Shown here piece after piece: positions 24,574-36,135 of a DNA stretch of 64,000 nt. The notes under the pieces are model-generated. The model did not search any database and had not been told where the DNA came from. It saw only the letters and a list, made by a program, of their open reading frames with translations. How positions within the stretch are numbered: position 1 is the stretch's first letter; every line of letters begins with the position of its first letter. The translations under genes and the position numbers were made by a program. Origin of the DNA: G965220075 sp965220075 (GTDB lineage Bacteria; Chloroflexota; UBA11872); assembly GCA_965220075.1 (NCBI GenBank), contig OZ244806.1, positions 434,001-498,000 on the forward strand. The letters are read 5' to 3'.

Positions 24574-25632
24574 ATGGCCATGGATGCCATGCAACGCATT
24601 CCCGCCGCGCATCTGAGGGCGTTTTCCATTGAGCTGCTGAGCCGCCACGGGATGAGCCGCGAGCACGCCGCGGTGATGACCGCGAATCTGCTGGAAGCCG
24701 ACATGCGCAGCGTGAAGACGCACGGCCACTGGCACCTGGCGCGCTACTGCGGCCAGATGCGCGACGGCGTAGTCAACCCTAGTCCCAATCTCACCATCGC
24801 ACGCGACAGCGGGGCGACTCTGCTAGTGGACGGCGACCGCGGGCCGGGTCACGTGACCGGCCACTTCGCCATGCAGGCGGCCATCGGACGCGCGCGTGAA
24901 CTGGGCACGGCGGTGGCCCTGGCGCGCAACAGCACGCACTACGGCGCGTCCGCGCACTTCGCGATCATGGCGCTCGAGCACGACATGATCGGCTACGCGG
25001 CCACCAACGCGGGGCCGACTATGTTCCCCTTTGGCGGGCATGAGCGAATAATCGGAAACAACCCGATCGGGTACGCGATCCCGGCCGGGCGCGAACGGCC
25101 GCTGGTGCTCGACATGGCCATGACCGTTTCCGCCAACTCGCGGGTCAGCATCATGGGCCGCCTGGGTCAACCGGTGCCCGCGGGCTGGATCCTGGACGAG
25201 TACGGCCAGCCCACCACGGACCCGTCGGTACTTGACCGCGGCGGCGCGGGGGTTTCGATCGGCGGGCCAAAGGGCATCGGTCTGGCGCAAGTCGTGGACG
25301 CCCTGTCCGGGGTGCTTTCGGGCGCGGCCTTCGCCGACAACGTGCAACGACCTGAGGTTGACGGGCACCTGGGATCGACCGGCCACATCTTCCAGGCCAT
25401 CGACATCGAGGCGTTCATGCCCGTTCAGGAGTTCAAGGCCCGCATGGATGAGCAGATCCGGGCCATGCACGAATGCCCCCGCGTGGAGGGCGTTGAGCGG
25501 ATTTTCGTCCCGGGCGAGATGGAGTGGGAAAGCTACGACGAGGCGCAGACCGACGGCGTGCCGCTGCTGGAGGTTGTGGTGCACGATCTGAATGAGCTGG
25601 CCGAGCAGACAGGCATGCGCGCGCGCCTCTAG
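24574..25632 (+). CDS. Ldh family oxidoreductase (malate/L-lactate dehydrogenase type)
   Basis: A 352-residue member of the Ldh_2 family, NAD(P)-dependent enzymes unrelated to classic LDH. LLEADMRSVKTHGHWHLARY has the substrate Arg/His region. VALARNSTHYGASAHFAIMA has the catalytic His. FGGHERIIGNNPIGYAIPAG and LVLDMAMTVSAN form the cofactor and dimer regions. It reduces 2-oxoacids such as ureidoglycolate, sulfolactate or 2,3-diketogulonate relatives; which one is not readable. The gene stands alone and converges on a hydroxyacid dehydrogenase across palindrome R5. Confidence 0.92.
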   Translation: MAMDAMQRIPAAHLRAFSIELLSRHGMSREHAAVMTANLLEADMRSVKTHGHWHLARYCGQMRDGVVNPSPNLTIARDSGATLLVDGDRGPGHVTGHFAMQAAIGRARELGTAVALARNSTHYGASAHFAIMALEHDMIGYAATNAGPTMFPFGGHERIIGNNPIGYAIPAGRERPLVLDMAMTVSANSRVSIMGRLGQPVPAGWILDEYGQPTTDPSVLDRGGAGVSIGGPKGIGLAQVVDALSGVLSGAAFADNVQRPEVDGHLGSTGHIFQAIDIEAFMPVQEFKARMDEQIRAMHECPRVEGVERIFVPGEMEWESYDEAQTDGVPLLEVVVHDLNELAEQTGMRARL

Positions 25633-25636
25633 GAAG

Positions 25637-25660
25637 TCGGGCGGTTCGCGAACCGCCCGA
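25637..25660. repeat. Palindrome R5 between convergent genes
   Basis: A perfect 24-nt palindrome built on GGTTCGCGAACC, five bases after the Ldh-type stop and facing the hydroxyacid dehydrogenase stop. It lacks the GTAG foot. It may act as a bidirectional transcription stop or be a REP relative. Confidence 0.75.
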
Positions 25661-25713
25661 CCGGTCTTTCCCGTGCGCAGCGCAGAGACCGCCCGCCCGA
25701 TTCCGGCAATACC

Positions 25714-26721
25714 TTAGGGGGCGTCCAACCGCAGGTTGGGCCGCCGCAGCACCGCCGGGTTCACCAGCGCCGTGGGCGTCTGGCCGCGCAGGACTCGCAC
25801 GACTTGCTCCACCGCCTCGTCGGTTGCGGCCGGCAGCGAGCGTTCGGAGTACCAGCCGAGGTGAGGTGACAGCAGCACGCGCGGGTCGGTAAGCAGGGGG
25901 TGGCCGGCCGGCAGCGGCTCCGGGTCGGTCACGTCGAGCGCGGCGCCGGCGATCTCGCCCGACTGCAGAGCGTGCGTGAGCGCACCGGTGTCGACGATGG
26001 GTCCGCGTGAGACGTTTATCAGATAGGCGGTCGGCTTCATGCGCGCTAACGCGCCCGCGTCGATTAGGCCGCGCGTCTGCGCCGTCAACAGCGTGTGGAT
26101 GGTCACGAAGTCCGACGCCCGTAGTAGCTCGTCGAGACCGGCGGGTTGCGCGCCGGCGGCGATGATCCGGGCCTGGTCGATGTGCGGGTCGTGCACGAGC
26201 ACGCGCAGGCCGAACCCGCCGGACATCCTCACGAGGTTGGCGCCGATGCGTCCCATGCCGATGACGCCGAGCGTGCACTCCGAGAGCCGCGGAATCGGTA
26301 CGAACCGGTCGTAGTCCCACGGCTGGCCCTGAGCGACCATCGCGTGCGCGTCCAGCAGACGCCGGTGCGCGGCCAGCAGCAGGGCGAAGGCGTGCAGCGC
26401 CACCTCCTCGCTGGAGTAGGAAGGCGCGTTGGTGACCATGATTCCGAGCTCGGTGGCGGCCTCGAGATCGACGTGGTCGTAGCCGGTTCCCACCAACGCG
26501 ATGACGCGGCAGCGGGTAAGCCGGCGCATGACCTCCGCCGACGGGGGCTTGGCTTGCAGGATGAGCGCCTCGGCGTCGTGCGCCTCCTCCGGCACGGCCG
26601 CGGCGTCGCTGGAGCAGACTTCCTCAACGGAATAGCCCAAGGCGGCAAGCGGCCGCATCCGATCGCTGCCAAGCGGCGCCAGCTCCGAGATGCGCAGCAC
26701 GAGCCGGCGGCCTCGACTCAA
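25714..26721 (-). CDS. D-isomer specific 2-hydroxyacid dehydrogenase
   Basis: A 335-residue NAD-dependent dehydrogenase. LGVIGMGRIGANLVRM is the GxGxxG NAD loop, INVSRGPIVDTGALTHAL holds the catalytic Arg, and LSPHLGWYSERS holds the catalytic His. RVIALVGTGYDHVDLEAA is the substrate loop. It is close to the C-terminal-binding-protein/phosphoglycerate dehydrogenase branch. It follows ispH after 8 bases, so the two are probably cotranscribed, though no pathway link is obvious. Confidence 0.92.
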   Translation of the reverse strand: MSRGRRLVLRISELAPLGSDRMRPLAALGYSVEEVCSSDAAAVPEEAHDAEALILQAKPPSAEVMRRLTRCRVIALVGTGYDHVDLEAATELGIMVTNAPSYSSEEVALHAFALLLAAHRRLLDAHAMVAQGQPWDYDRFVPIPRLSECTLGVIGMGRIGANLVRMSGGFGLRVLVHDPHIDQARIIAAGAQPAGLDELLRASDFVTIHTLLTAQTRGLIDAGALARMKPTAYLINVSRGPIVDTGALTHALQSGEIAGAALDVTDPEPLPAGHPLLTDPRVLLSPHLGWYSERSLPAATDEAVEQVVRVLRGQTPTALVNPAVLRRPNLRLDAP

Positions 26722-26729
26722 GTCGTCAC

Positions 26730-27641
26730 CTACCGGTCAGCCGTGCGCGCCGCCGCTTTCGATTTTGGGACGGCGGCGGGCGGTTCGAGGGCCTCGACGT
26801 ACTCGATGACCGCGCGGGTTACCCGCGCCGGTGTGGAGGCGCCGGCCGTGATGCCCACGCGCTGCCTCCCCTCGAACCAGGTCAAGTCGATCTCGCTTAC
26901 GTCGTCCACCAGAAAGGCCGGCGTGCCGGTGATGTCGCGCACCACTTCAACCAGGCGCTTGGAATTGGAACTGCGCTGGCTGCCAACCACGAGCACCAGA
27001 TCGCAATGCTTGGCCGCTTCTACCGCGGCGTCCTGCCGGTGCTGCGTGGCCAGGCAGATGTCGTTGTGGACCTCGGCGTGCGGGAACTTCCGCGTGACCG
27101 CGTCGATGACCTCCTGCGTGTCCCAAAGGCTGAGCGTGGTCTGGGTGGTGACTCCCAGTTTTTGCGCGTCGAGCTCGAGCCGCTGCACGTCCTCCACGTC
27201 GGTGACCAGATGCACGTGGTCGGGCGCCTCGCCGATCGCGCCCTCCGGCTCCGGGTGCCCGCGTTTGCCGACGTAGATGATCTCGTAGCCCTGGCTGACC
27301 AACTCGACGATCAGGTCGTGAGTCACGTATACGTCCGAGCAGGTGGCGTCGATGATGGTGAGGCCCTTGTCCACGGCCTTTTCCTTGACTGCCGGGGAGA
27401 CGCCGTGGGCGGTGAGAATCACGGTGCCATGGTCGATCCGATCCAGTCCGCCCAGGCGGTCGTCCAGATCGATCAGCGTCACTCCATGCTCGGCCAACTC
27501 GTCCACCACGTGAGCGTTGTGCACCAGGTAGCCGAGCATGTAGACGGGTCCGGGATGCGTGGCGCCCGCCTCACGCGCCAGTCGGATGGCATCCACCACT
27601 CCGTGGCAGAAACCGCGCGGCGTGATGCGCATGACGTCCAT
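26730..27641 (-). CDS. ispH: 4-hydroxy-3-methylbut-2-enyl diphosphate reductase
   Basis: A 303-residue IspH/LytB, the last enzyme of the MEP isoprenoid pathway, which reduces HMBPP to IPP and DMAPP. The three cluster cysteines are Cys12 (RGFCHGV), Cys101 (DATCSDV) and Cys196 (NDICLATQ). HPEPEG carries the catalytic Glu, and TAHGVSP and GSQRSSNSKRL are conserved substrate-binding parts. The ATG at 27641 is chosen because the protein then starts MDVMRITPRGFCHG, as in the family; a longer frame adds 30 unrelated residues. It indicates the MEP pathway, which also feeds the polyprenyl carriers used by the polysaccharide cluster. Confidence 0.95.
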   Translation of the reverse strand: MDVMRITPRGFCHGVVDAIRLAREAGATHPGPVYMLGYLVHNAHVVDELAEHGVTLIDLDDRLGGLDRIDHGTVILTAHGVSPAVKEKAVDKGLTIIDATCSDVYVTHDLIVELVSQGYEIIYVGKRGHPEPEGAIGEAPDHVHLVTDVEDVQRLELDAQKLGVTTQTTLSLWDTQEVIDAVTRKFPHAEVHNDICLATQHRQDAAVEAAKHCDLVLVVGSQRSSNSKRLVEVVRDITGTPAFLVDDVSEIDLTWFEGRQRVGITAGASTPARVTRAVIEYVEALEPPAAVPKSKAAARTADR

Positions 27642-27815
27642 CAGGCGTCTACCCGTGATGAGACTGCACGGCGTGATCCGCGGGTGCGCGGCACGCGCGA
27701 GCAAAGGCGCTTCAACTCTTGCCGCTTGCATAGCGCAACGGCGCCCGCATATAGACGCGGATGGACGCTGGCACTGTTCACGCGCACGACCCGGAGCCTT
27801 TCTTCAGACCAACAA

Positions 27816-29855
<2,040 letters not shown>

Positions 29856-30043
29856 GCGCGGTCCTTTGCAAGGCAACGAGGCGGCCCGGATGGACGAAGC
29901 CGCTAGCTTCCATTCTCGCCGAGCGCGGCGCCCGCGGCCAAGAGAGCGCGCGCCTTCGGCCGGCGCCGAATAGAGGCGCCCGGCTGGCGCGATGTCGCCT
30001 AAAGTGAGGCAAGGACCGATCGCACGGCGGGAGCGAGGCGAAT

Positions 30044-30805
30044 ATGGCACTGCATGGCAAGCGCGCGCTGGTCACCGGCGGCAGCCGCGGGGTGGGCGCC
30101 GCAACGGTTCTGAAACTGGCTGAGCTGGGCGCGTCGGTAGCCCTGAACTACAACGAGTCGGGGGAGCGCGCCGATGCGGTGGCGGCCACGGCGCGCGAAA
30201 AGGGGGCCAAGGTTGTGCCCGTGGCGGGCAACGTCGGCGTCGAGGCCGACGCCCGCAGAATCGTCGAGGAGGCGGTTGACGCGCTGGGCGGACTGGACAT
30301 CCTGGTGAATAACGCCGCCACGACACACTTCATCGACTTCGAGAACCTCGACGGCGTCACGGATCAGGTCTGGAGCGAGATCTTCGCCGTGAACGTGCGC
30401 GGACTCTTCAACGTCACGCGCGCGGCGTCTCCGCAGCTCAAGCAGAGCGGCGAAGGCGTGGTGGTGAACGTGGGCTCAGTTGCGGGTGTGGGCGATGCGG
30501 GCAGCTCGATTCCTTACGCGGCTTCGAAGGCGGCGGTGCACAGCCTCACGCGCACCCTGGCCCGCGCCCTGGCGCCGGAAGTGCGGGTCAACTGCGTGGC
30601 GCCCGGCTTCATCAACACCGAATGGCACGCACGGCGGCTTACGCCGGCGCAACACCAGGCCCGCCTGCGAGATGCGCGCAAGGAGACCCTGCTGGGGATG
30701 TTCTGCGAACCGGAGGACGTTGCCGACTCGATAGTGAGCCTCATTGCGCACAACCGGCTGGCCACCGGGCAGGTGCTGCTGGTGCACGGCGGTCGCCGTC
30801 TCTGA
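30044..30805 (+). CDS. SDR family oxidoreductase
   Basis: A 253-residue classical short-chain dehydrogenase. VTGGSRGVGAA is the TGxxxGxG cofactor loop (residues 11-18), DILVNNAA the NNAG-like motif, and Ser145, Tyr158 and Lys162 (GSVAGV...PYAASKAAV) form the catalytic set. The small residue and Asn after strand 2 (LNYNES) suggest NADPH use. It resembles 3-oxoacyl-ACP reductase FabG but is not in a fatty-acid cluster. The ATG is 188 bases from the divergent YyaL gene. Confidence 0.93.
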   Translation: MALHGKRALVTGGSRGVGAATVLKLAELGASVALNYNESGERADAVAATAREKGAKVVPVAGNVGVEADARRIVEEAVDALGGLDILVNNAATTHFIDFENLDGVTDQVWSEIFAVNVRGLFNVTRAASPQLKQSGEGVVVNVGSVAGVGDAGSSIPYAASKAAVHSLTRTLARALAPEVRVNCVAPGFINTEWHARRLTPAQHQARLRDARKETLLGMFCEPEDVADSIVSLIAHNRLATGQVLLVHGGRRL

Positions 30806-30848
30806 CCGGAAGCTCGAATCGGGCAGCGGCAAGAGCGCCCGTGCGGGC

Positions 30849-31448
30849 CTATAGCGGATCGGGGCTCCGCGGTTCCGACAGGCGCTGCCGCATCACGCGG
30901 CGCCGCTTGCCCAGGCGGCCGACCTCCCGGAATCCCGCCGCTTCGAACGTGGGCGTAAAGCCCATGAACCTGTAGCTGGGCGAATCGGGCTCCACGGGGT
31001 AGGCCTCCACGACGCGCGCGCCGTGGTCCCGCGCGTGGGCCAGAGCGGCCTCGATGAGTCGTCGAGTCATGCCCAGCCGGCGGAACCGGCGGGCGACGTA
31101 GAAGCAGCTAAGCGACCAGACCGGTGCGCCGTCGTCCGGCTCTTCGCGCGCGGCGGAGGGCGTGCGGAGCCGCGGAAAGGTCGCTTTGGGAGCTATCGAG
31201 CACCAGGCGATGGGCGCGGCTTGCAGGTATGCCAGCAGACCGACAGGCAGACCGTCGCGAACCCGCGCCTCTAAGGCCGCCTTGCGGCTCGCGTTATCCC
31301 TGAGCCGGCCTTCCGCGGGTGTCGCCCGAAAGACCATGCACCAGCAGTAACTGGGGCCTCCGCGCGCTTCGAACAGCCGCTCGAGGTCCGGCCAGCTTTG
31401 GGTGTCGACCGCGCGAAACTCGAGCCCTTGCAGCGGATCAGCGTCCAT
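30849..31448 (-). CDS. GNAT family N-acetyltransferase
   Basis: A 199-residue GNAT protein. WSLSCFYVARRFRRLGMTRR contains the acetyl-CoA loop (RRxGxxR form), followed by LIEAALAHARDHGARVVEAY. The N-terminal YCWCMVF with two Cys and the GLLAYLQAAPIAWCSI strand are typical of a bacterial GNAT subgroup of unknown substrate. The 3' end converges on the SDR gene; the 5' end is 95 bases from the isomerase-like stop. Confidence 0.85.
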   Translation of the reverse strand: MDADPLQGLEFRAVDTQSWPDLERLFEARGGPSYCWCMVFRATPAEGRLRDNASRKAALEARVRDGLPVGLLAYLQAAPIAWCSIAPKATFPRLRTPSAAREEPDDGAPVWSLSCFYVARRFRRLGMTRRLIEAALAHARDHGARVVEAYPVEPDSPSYRFMGFTPTFEAAGFREVGRLGKRRRVMRQRLSEPRSPDPL

Positions 31449-31543
31449 GCCGCAAGTCGCCCCGGACGACGGGCCTGGGAGCTTGTATCACCGGGTGTCC
31501 CAGGCCGCCGCCCCGCGACTCGTCAGGAGGGCGGCGCGCAGCC

Positions 31544-32383
31544 TCAGCTTGCGACGCCGGCGGAACGGAGTTCGTCCCGCAAATGATCGCGTAGCCGGAT
31601 GGTCTCGCCCAGGACGTCCTGGCGGTCCAGCTCGAGCCAGGGCGTGTGCACGAGCTCCAAGGCCACCACACCCTGGTAGCCGGCTTGAACGAGGTCCCCG
31701 ACGATGCGCGAGAAGTCGATCTCACCCTCGTCATAGCCCGCCTGCAACTTGGCGAGGCCGGCCTGCCGCGCGTGCCAGTGCGTGCCCAACGGGTGCATGG
31801 CGGCGATCGTTTCGTAAGGAATGCCATGGAAAACGAAATGTGAATGGTCGACCGTGAAGGTGAGTCCGGCGACCTCGTCGGCCATGCGCAGAGCCAGCTC
31901 AGGAGTCCAGGTGACGCTCTCGACGTGGGGCTCGATGCGGAGTTTCACGCCTTGATCAGCGGCGACGTCCACCAGATAACGCACCTGCTCGAGAGAGCGT
32001 GCGTAGGCTTCCTCGACCGACAGGCCGGTCCAGTAGCGGCCCGGGCTGATGGTGACTCCGTCGAGGCCGGCGCGCGCCGCGAACCTTATCCAGGCGGCGC
32101 ACACGTCGCGCTGGTGCTGATATTCCTCCGGGTCGGGCGTGTTGGTGATGTGCTTGTCGGTGGGCTGTGGAAAGGCGTCGTGGAAGGCCATGCCGGTGCG
32201 CTCGCCGATCTCCGCGATGCGCTCCGCCTCCGCTTCGACATTGGCCGCCACGTAGTCCGGATGGAGGTCTCGTCCGTTGCCTAGGTCCATCACGTCTATT
32301 CCCAGCGCGCGCCAAATGAGCGCCGCCTCCTCCACCGTGCAGAACGGCATGCTGAAGAGGTGCCCGCCGAGCCGAATCCCCAT
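31544..32383 (-). CDS. Sugar phosphate isomerase/epimerase (xylose isomerase-like TIM barrel)
   Basis: A 279-residue protein of the AP_endonuc_2-like TIM-barrel family. LRIEPHVESV, FTVDHSHFVF, GTHWHARQAGL and VALELVHTPW supply the Glu/Asp/His metal ligands found in isomerases such as IolE/IolI. Start ATG 32383 has GAGAGGTGG a few bases upstream and gives the usual protein length. It probably converts an inositol- or sugar-derived substrate and may serve the Gfo/Idh/MocA dehydrogenases nearby. It is divergent from the MMPL gene. Confidence 0.88.
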   Translation of the reverse strand: MGIRLGGHLFSMPFCTVEEAALIWRALGIDVMDLGNGRDLHPDYVAANVEAEAERIAEIGERTGMAFHDAFPQPTDKHITNTPDPEEYQHQRDVCAAWIRFAARAGLDGVTISPGRYWTGLSVEEAYARSLEQVRYLVDVAADQGVKLRIEPHVESVTWTPELALRMADEVAGLTFTVDHSHFVFHGIPYETIAAMHPLGTHWHARQAGLAKLQAGYDEGEIDFSRIVGDLVQAGYQGVVALELVHTPWLELDRQDVLGETIRLRDHLRDELRSAGVAS

Positions 32384-32545
32384 TCTGTCCACCTCTCGGT
32401 CCCGCAACTCCCGGCTAGTACAGCTTGCGCGCGCAGCCGCGTCAATTCCGGGGACGGGGCCCGACGAGCGGGTTAGCGCGCGATGGACGACGGACGGTGA
32501 TTCAGACCGAGCGCTTGCCCCGCCGCCCTCCAACGAGGCCGCGGC

Positions 32546-34795
32546 GTGATTGGACGGGTGCTTTCCACGAGCGCGCTGGCGCGGGCCTGCGCCCGCTACC
32601 CGTGGGTGCCGATTTCCGTCTGGGCGGCAGTGATCATCGCCGCCGGAGTTCTGATCTCCGGCTGGCTGGGCGGCGCTCTGACGACCGAGGACGACGTGAC
32701 CACAAACCGCGACTCCAGAGCGGGCCGCACGCTCCTGGCTGAGCGCTCCCCTGAATCGCAGGCGGTCAGCGAGGTGATCGTGGTGCGCTCCGATTCTTAC
32801 AGCGTCGAGACGCCGCGCTTTCGCGAGTTCGTGGAAGACCTGCGGCGTCGGATAGAGGAGCTGGGACCTCACGCGGTGGCCTTCGTCGGTAGCTACTACT
32901 TGACGGGAGACGAGTCGCTCGTGAGCGCGAGCCGCCGGGCCACTCTGGTACCGGTGTCAATGGCTGGCTCATTCGACGACGCGGTGGCGAGTGTGGAAGA
33001 GGTGCACGAGATCGTCGACGCGGCCGCGGCGGACCCCGACTTCGAGGTATTTCAAACCGGCCGCGCAACGATCAGCCGCGACTTCCATGCGGTCTCGGAA
33101 CGCGACCTGCAAAAAGCCGAGGCGGTTGGGATTCCCATCGCGGTGGTGATTCTGGTGCTGGTGTTCGGCACGCTGGTCGCCGCGCTGGTGCCCGTGCTCC
33201 TCGCGGGTGTGTCGATCGCGGCGGCGCTGGGCGCTACGGCGCTGCTCGGACAGGCATTGGATCTGTCTCTCTTCGTCGTGAACATGATCACCATGATGGG
33301 CCTGGCCGTCGGCATCGACTACTCGCTCTTCATCGTCTCGCGCTACCGCGAGGAGCGGGCCAACGGTCTCGGCAAGATCGAAGCCATATCGGCTACGGGC
33401 GGAACGGCCAGCCGCGCCGTTCTGTTCAGCGGATTGACGGTGGTGGTGGCCTTGCTGGGCCTGCTGCTGGTGCCGGTGAATGTGTTCCGCAGCCTCTCCA
33501 CCGGGGCGATCCTGGTGGTGGTGGCCGCCGTGCTGGCCTCGCTGACTCTCCTGCCCGCGCTGCTCAGCCTGGTAGGCGACCGCATCAATTCATTGCGCGT
33601 CCCGCTGCTTGGCCGGCTCACGGCCGAGGTGCAGCGCGACCGGGGGAGCCGCGTCTGGGACTTCATCGCGCGCGCGGTGATGCGCCGGCCGGTGCTCAGT
33701 CTCACGCTGGCCGGAGGACTGCTTGTCGCCGCGGCGGCACCGGCTTTCGGCATCAGCATCGGCGCCACCGGCGTCAGCGCGATGCCGGAAGGGACCCGTT
33801 CGCGCGACGCATTCGACGTGCTCGAGCAGGAGTTCGCGGCCGGCGCAATGACGCCCACCGAGATAGTCGTAGACGGCCAGACGGCGTCGCCGGAGCTGCA
33901 AGCGGCCCTGGCCGCGCTGACCGCCATGCTGGAAGCCGACGCGGACTTCGGTCCGGTAGCCGTGCGAGCCGATCCTTCCGTCGACCTGGCGGTGCTGACC
34001 GTTCACCTGCTGGGTGATACGGCGAGCTCGCGCGCCGTCGAGGCGGTCAAGCGCCTGCGGGCCGAGTACGTCCCGCGGGCGTTCGCCGGGACCGGCGCGG
34101 ACGTCTACGTCACGGGCCGTACCGCGGGCAACGTGGACTTCTTCGCGATCACCAACCAGTACACACCCATCGTGTTCGGCTTCGTTCTGGGCGTTAGCTT
34201 CCTGCTGCTGACGTTCGTCTTTCGGTCGCTGGTCGTGCCGGCCAAAGCGATTCTCATGAATATGCTCTCGGTGGGCGCGGCCTACGGGTTGATCGTGCTG
34301 GTCTCGCAGCACGGAGTGGGAGCCGAGCTGCTGGGTTTCCGGCAGGTGGAGTCCGTGGACGCCTGGATCCCGCTGTTCATGTTCGCGGTGCTCTTTGGGC
34401 TGTCCATGGACTATCACGTCTTCCTGCTGAGCCGGATCCGCGAGCGATTCGGTCAAACCAGGCGGAATACCGAGTCGGTGGCGTTCGGCCTGCGTTCCAC
34501 CGGGGCCCTGATTACGGGCGCGGCCGCGATCATGATTGCGGTCTTCGGGGGCTTCGCGGCGGGCGATCTGGTGATGTTCCAGCAGTTCGGCTTCGGGCTG
34601 GCGGTGGCGGTGTTCCTGGACGCCACGCTGGTGCGGTCGGTCTTGGTGCCGGCCAGCATGAGGCTGCTGGGAGCGTGGAACTGGTACCTGCCCAGCTTCC
34701 TGCGCTGGCTGCCGGAGGTGCGGATCGAGGCGCACCAGGTGGGCAAGCCGCCAACGGAATCCGTACCCGCGGCAGCCGACACTTCCCGCCCGTAG
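32546..34795 (+). CDS. MMPL/RND family transporter
   Basis: A 749-residue inner-membrane exporter with two similar halves. Each has one leading span, a large outside loop and a bundle of five spans. The duplicated motif LAVGIDYSLFIVSRYREE in the first half and FGLSMDYHVFLLSRIRER in the second hold the proton-relay Asp-Tyr pairs of MmpL proteins. ATGGTASRAVLFSGLTVVVA is the MMPL signature helix. It is likely driven by proton motive force and exports a lipid or hydrophobic compound. Its length is close to actinobacterial MmpL3-like proteins. Start GTG 32546. Confidence 0.93.
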   Translation: MIGRVLSTSALARACARYPWVPISVWAAVIIAAGVLISGWLGGALTTEDDVTTNRDSRAGRTLLAERSPESQAVSEVIVVRSDSYSVETPRFREFVEDLRRRIEELGPHAVAFVGSYYLTGDESLVSASRRATLVPVSMAGSFDDAVASVEEVHEIVDAAAADPDFEVFQTGRATISRDFHAVSERDLQKAEAVGIPIAVVILVLVFGTLVAALVPVLLAGVSIAAALGATALLGQALDLSLFVVNMITMMGLAVGIDYSLFIVSRYREERANGLGKIEAISATGGTASRAVLFSGLTVVVALLGLLLVPVNVFRSLSTGAILVVVAAVLASLTLLPALLSLVGDRINSLRVPLLGRLTAEVQRDRGSRVWDFIARAVMRRPVLSLTLAGGLLVAAAAPAFGISIGATGVSAMPEGTRSRDAFDVLEQEFAAGAMTPTEIVVDGQTASPELQAALAALTAMLEADADFGPVAVRADPSVDLAVLTVHLLGDTASSRAVEAVKRLRAEYVPRAFAGTGADVYVTGRTAGNVDFFAITNQYTPIVFGFVLGVSFLLLTFVFRSLVVPAKAILMNMLSVGAAYGLIVLVSQHGVGAELLGFRQVESVDAWIPLFMFAVLFGLSMDYHVFLLSRIRERFGQTRRNTESVAFGLRSTGALITGAAAIMIAVFGGFAAGDLVMFQQFGFGLAVAVFLDATLVRSVLVPASMRLLGAWNWYLPSFLRWLPEVRIEAHQVGKPPTESVPAAADTSRP

Positions 34796-34923
34796 GGTCG
34801 CCCCTTCGTGGAGCCGGCCGCAGACGGGTGATTGGCGCCGCGCAACGGTTTATGGTCTCATGCGCGGGATCACGCTCGTGCCGCCCGCAGGCGGCGAGCT
34901 CTCACCCATGGAGTGAATGCAGG

Positions 34924-36030
34924 ATGCCATCACCTATCCGGCTAGGCCTTATCGGCTATGGCGCGATCGCCAAGCTGGCGCACCGGCCCGGCATCCTGGC
35001 CAGCGCGGACGTGGTCAAGGTGACCGCCGCGGCCGACGTGGCGCCCGACAACCTCGAAGCCGCCAACGCCGACTACGGAGTCCCCCGCGATCAGCTCTAC
35101 TCCGACTATCGCGACATGCTGGCCAGGGCCGAGATCGACGCGGTGGATATCGCCACGCCCCACAACCTGCACGCCGAGCAGGCCATCGAGGCGGCCAACG
35201 CCGGCAAGGCGGTGGTCTGCGAGAAGCCGATGGCGGTCTCCTCGGAAGAGGGCGACGCGATCGTGGAGGCGGTCAAGCGCAACGGCGTGCCCTACTCGAT
35301 GGGGCAGATGTTCCTGTTCAGCCCGGCGGTGACGCGCGCCAAGGAGCTGCTGGCCGACCCGGCCATGGGGGAGCCGTTCATCGGGCGCACGCAGTCGATG
35401 TTCAGAAGGGCGGCGCCGCGCGACGCCGCGTCCCAGGGGCCGCCCCAGTGGAGCCGCTCGCAGGCGGGCGGCGGGGGCTGCCTGAACATCACCACCAATC
35501 ACGAGATCTACGTTCTGGAAGACCTGATGGGATCGCCGATCCGCTGGGTGGAGGGCCGGGTCCGAACGCTCCATCAGCCGATCGAGGTTGACGATACGGC
35601 CATTCTGCTGTGCGAGCACGAGAGCGGCGCGGTTTCGGTGGTGTCGTCGTCCTGGACGGCCAAATCCGGACCGAATGACAGCGGCCGCTTTGCCGAGGCG
35701 CAAGCGGCGGGCGGCGGGGTGCGGGCCTACTTCACGCTGGGCCCGGCGCATCTTTACCACCTGACCGCCGAGGACATGGAGTGGCACCAGGTCGAGGTAG
35801 ACCCGGACTACGAGGAGGACACGTCGGCGGACGCCATTGACTATCTGGAGAGCCGGCCTGTCGGGAGCCTGGACCACACGGGGCACTCGCAGTTCATCCG
35901 CGCCACCTACAGCGCGCTGGCGCGCGGCGAGCGGCCGCCGCTCAGCCTGGAGCTGGCGCGGCACAACCTGGCGATCATGGAGGCGGCGCGCGAGGCCACT
36001 CTTACCCGCCGGGCGGTGGAGGTTATGTAG
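34924..36030 (+). CDS. Gfo/Idh/MocA family oxidoreductase
   Basis: A 368-residue NAD(P)-dependent dehydrogenase. IRLGLIGYGAIAKLAHRPGI is the Rossmann loop and AVVCEKPMAVSSEEG has the conserved Glu-Lys-Pro. NITTNHEIYVLEDLMG carries the His/Glu region of the active site, where the motif usually reads GGxxxDxGxH. ATG 34924 follows an AGG three bases upstream and matches the family N-terminus. It is not close in sequence to the gene at 22814, yet both are followed directly by copies of the same 86-bp repeat. Confidence 0.9.
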   Translation: MPSPIRLGLIGYGAIAKLAHRPGILASADVVKVTAAADVAPDNLEAANADYGVPRDQLYSDYRDMLARAEIDAVDIATPHNLHAEQAIEAANAGKAVVCEKPMAVSSEEGDAIVEAVKRNGVPYSMGQMFLFSPAVTRAKELLADPAMGEPFIGRTQSMFRRAAPRDAASQGPPQWSRSQAGGGGCLNITTNHEIYVLEDLMGSPIRWVEGRVRTLHQPIEVDDTAILLCEHESGAVSVVSSSWTAKSGPNDSGRFAEAQAAGGGVRAYFTLGPAHLYHLTAEDMEWHQVEVDPDYEEDTSADAIDYLESRPVGSLDHTGHSQFIRATYSALARGERPPLSLELARHNLAIMEAAREATLTRRAVEVM

Positions 36031-36049
36031 GCGGCGAGGCCAGGCCGGA

Positions 36050-36135
36050 TCGGGCGCGCAGGCCCGCATCGGCCTGCACGGCGCGCTTCATCCGGGCGTC
36101 CAGGGCCTTTAGTTCCCGGGCCGGCGCTGGGGCCG
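36050..36135 (-). repeat. 86-bp dispersed unit, copy 2
   Basis: The reverse complement of copy 1 at 23789-23874, about 77 of 86 positions identical by eye. It starts 20 bases after the Gfo/Idh/MocA stop. A minus-strand frame through it (36023-36352) is probably not a real gene. The rest of the 381-base gap up to 36411 holds nothing I can identify. Confidence 0.75.

Noticed and set aside
26730..27731. Longer IspH start at 27731
   Set aside because: Adds 30 residues with no family match; MDVMRITPRGFCHG from 27641 is the normal N-terminus.
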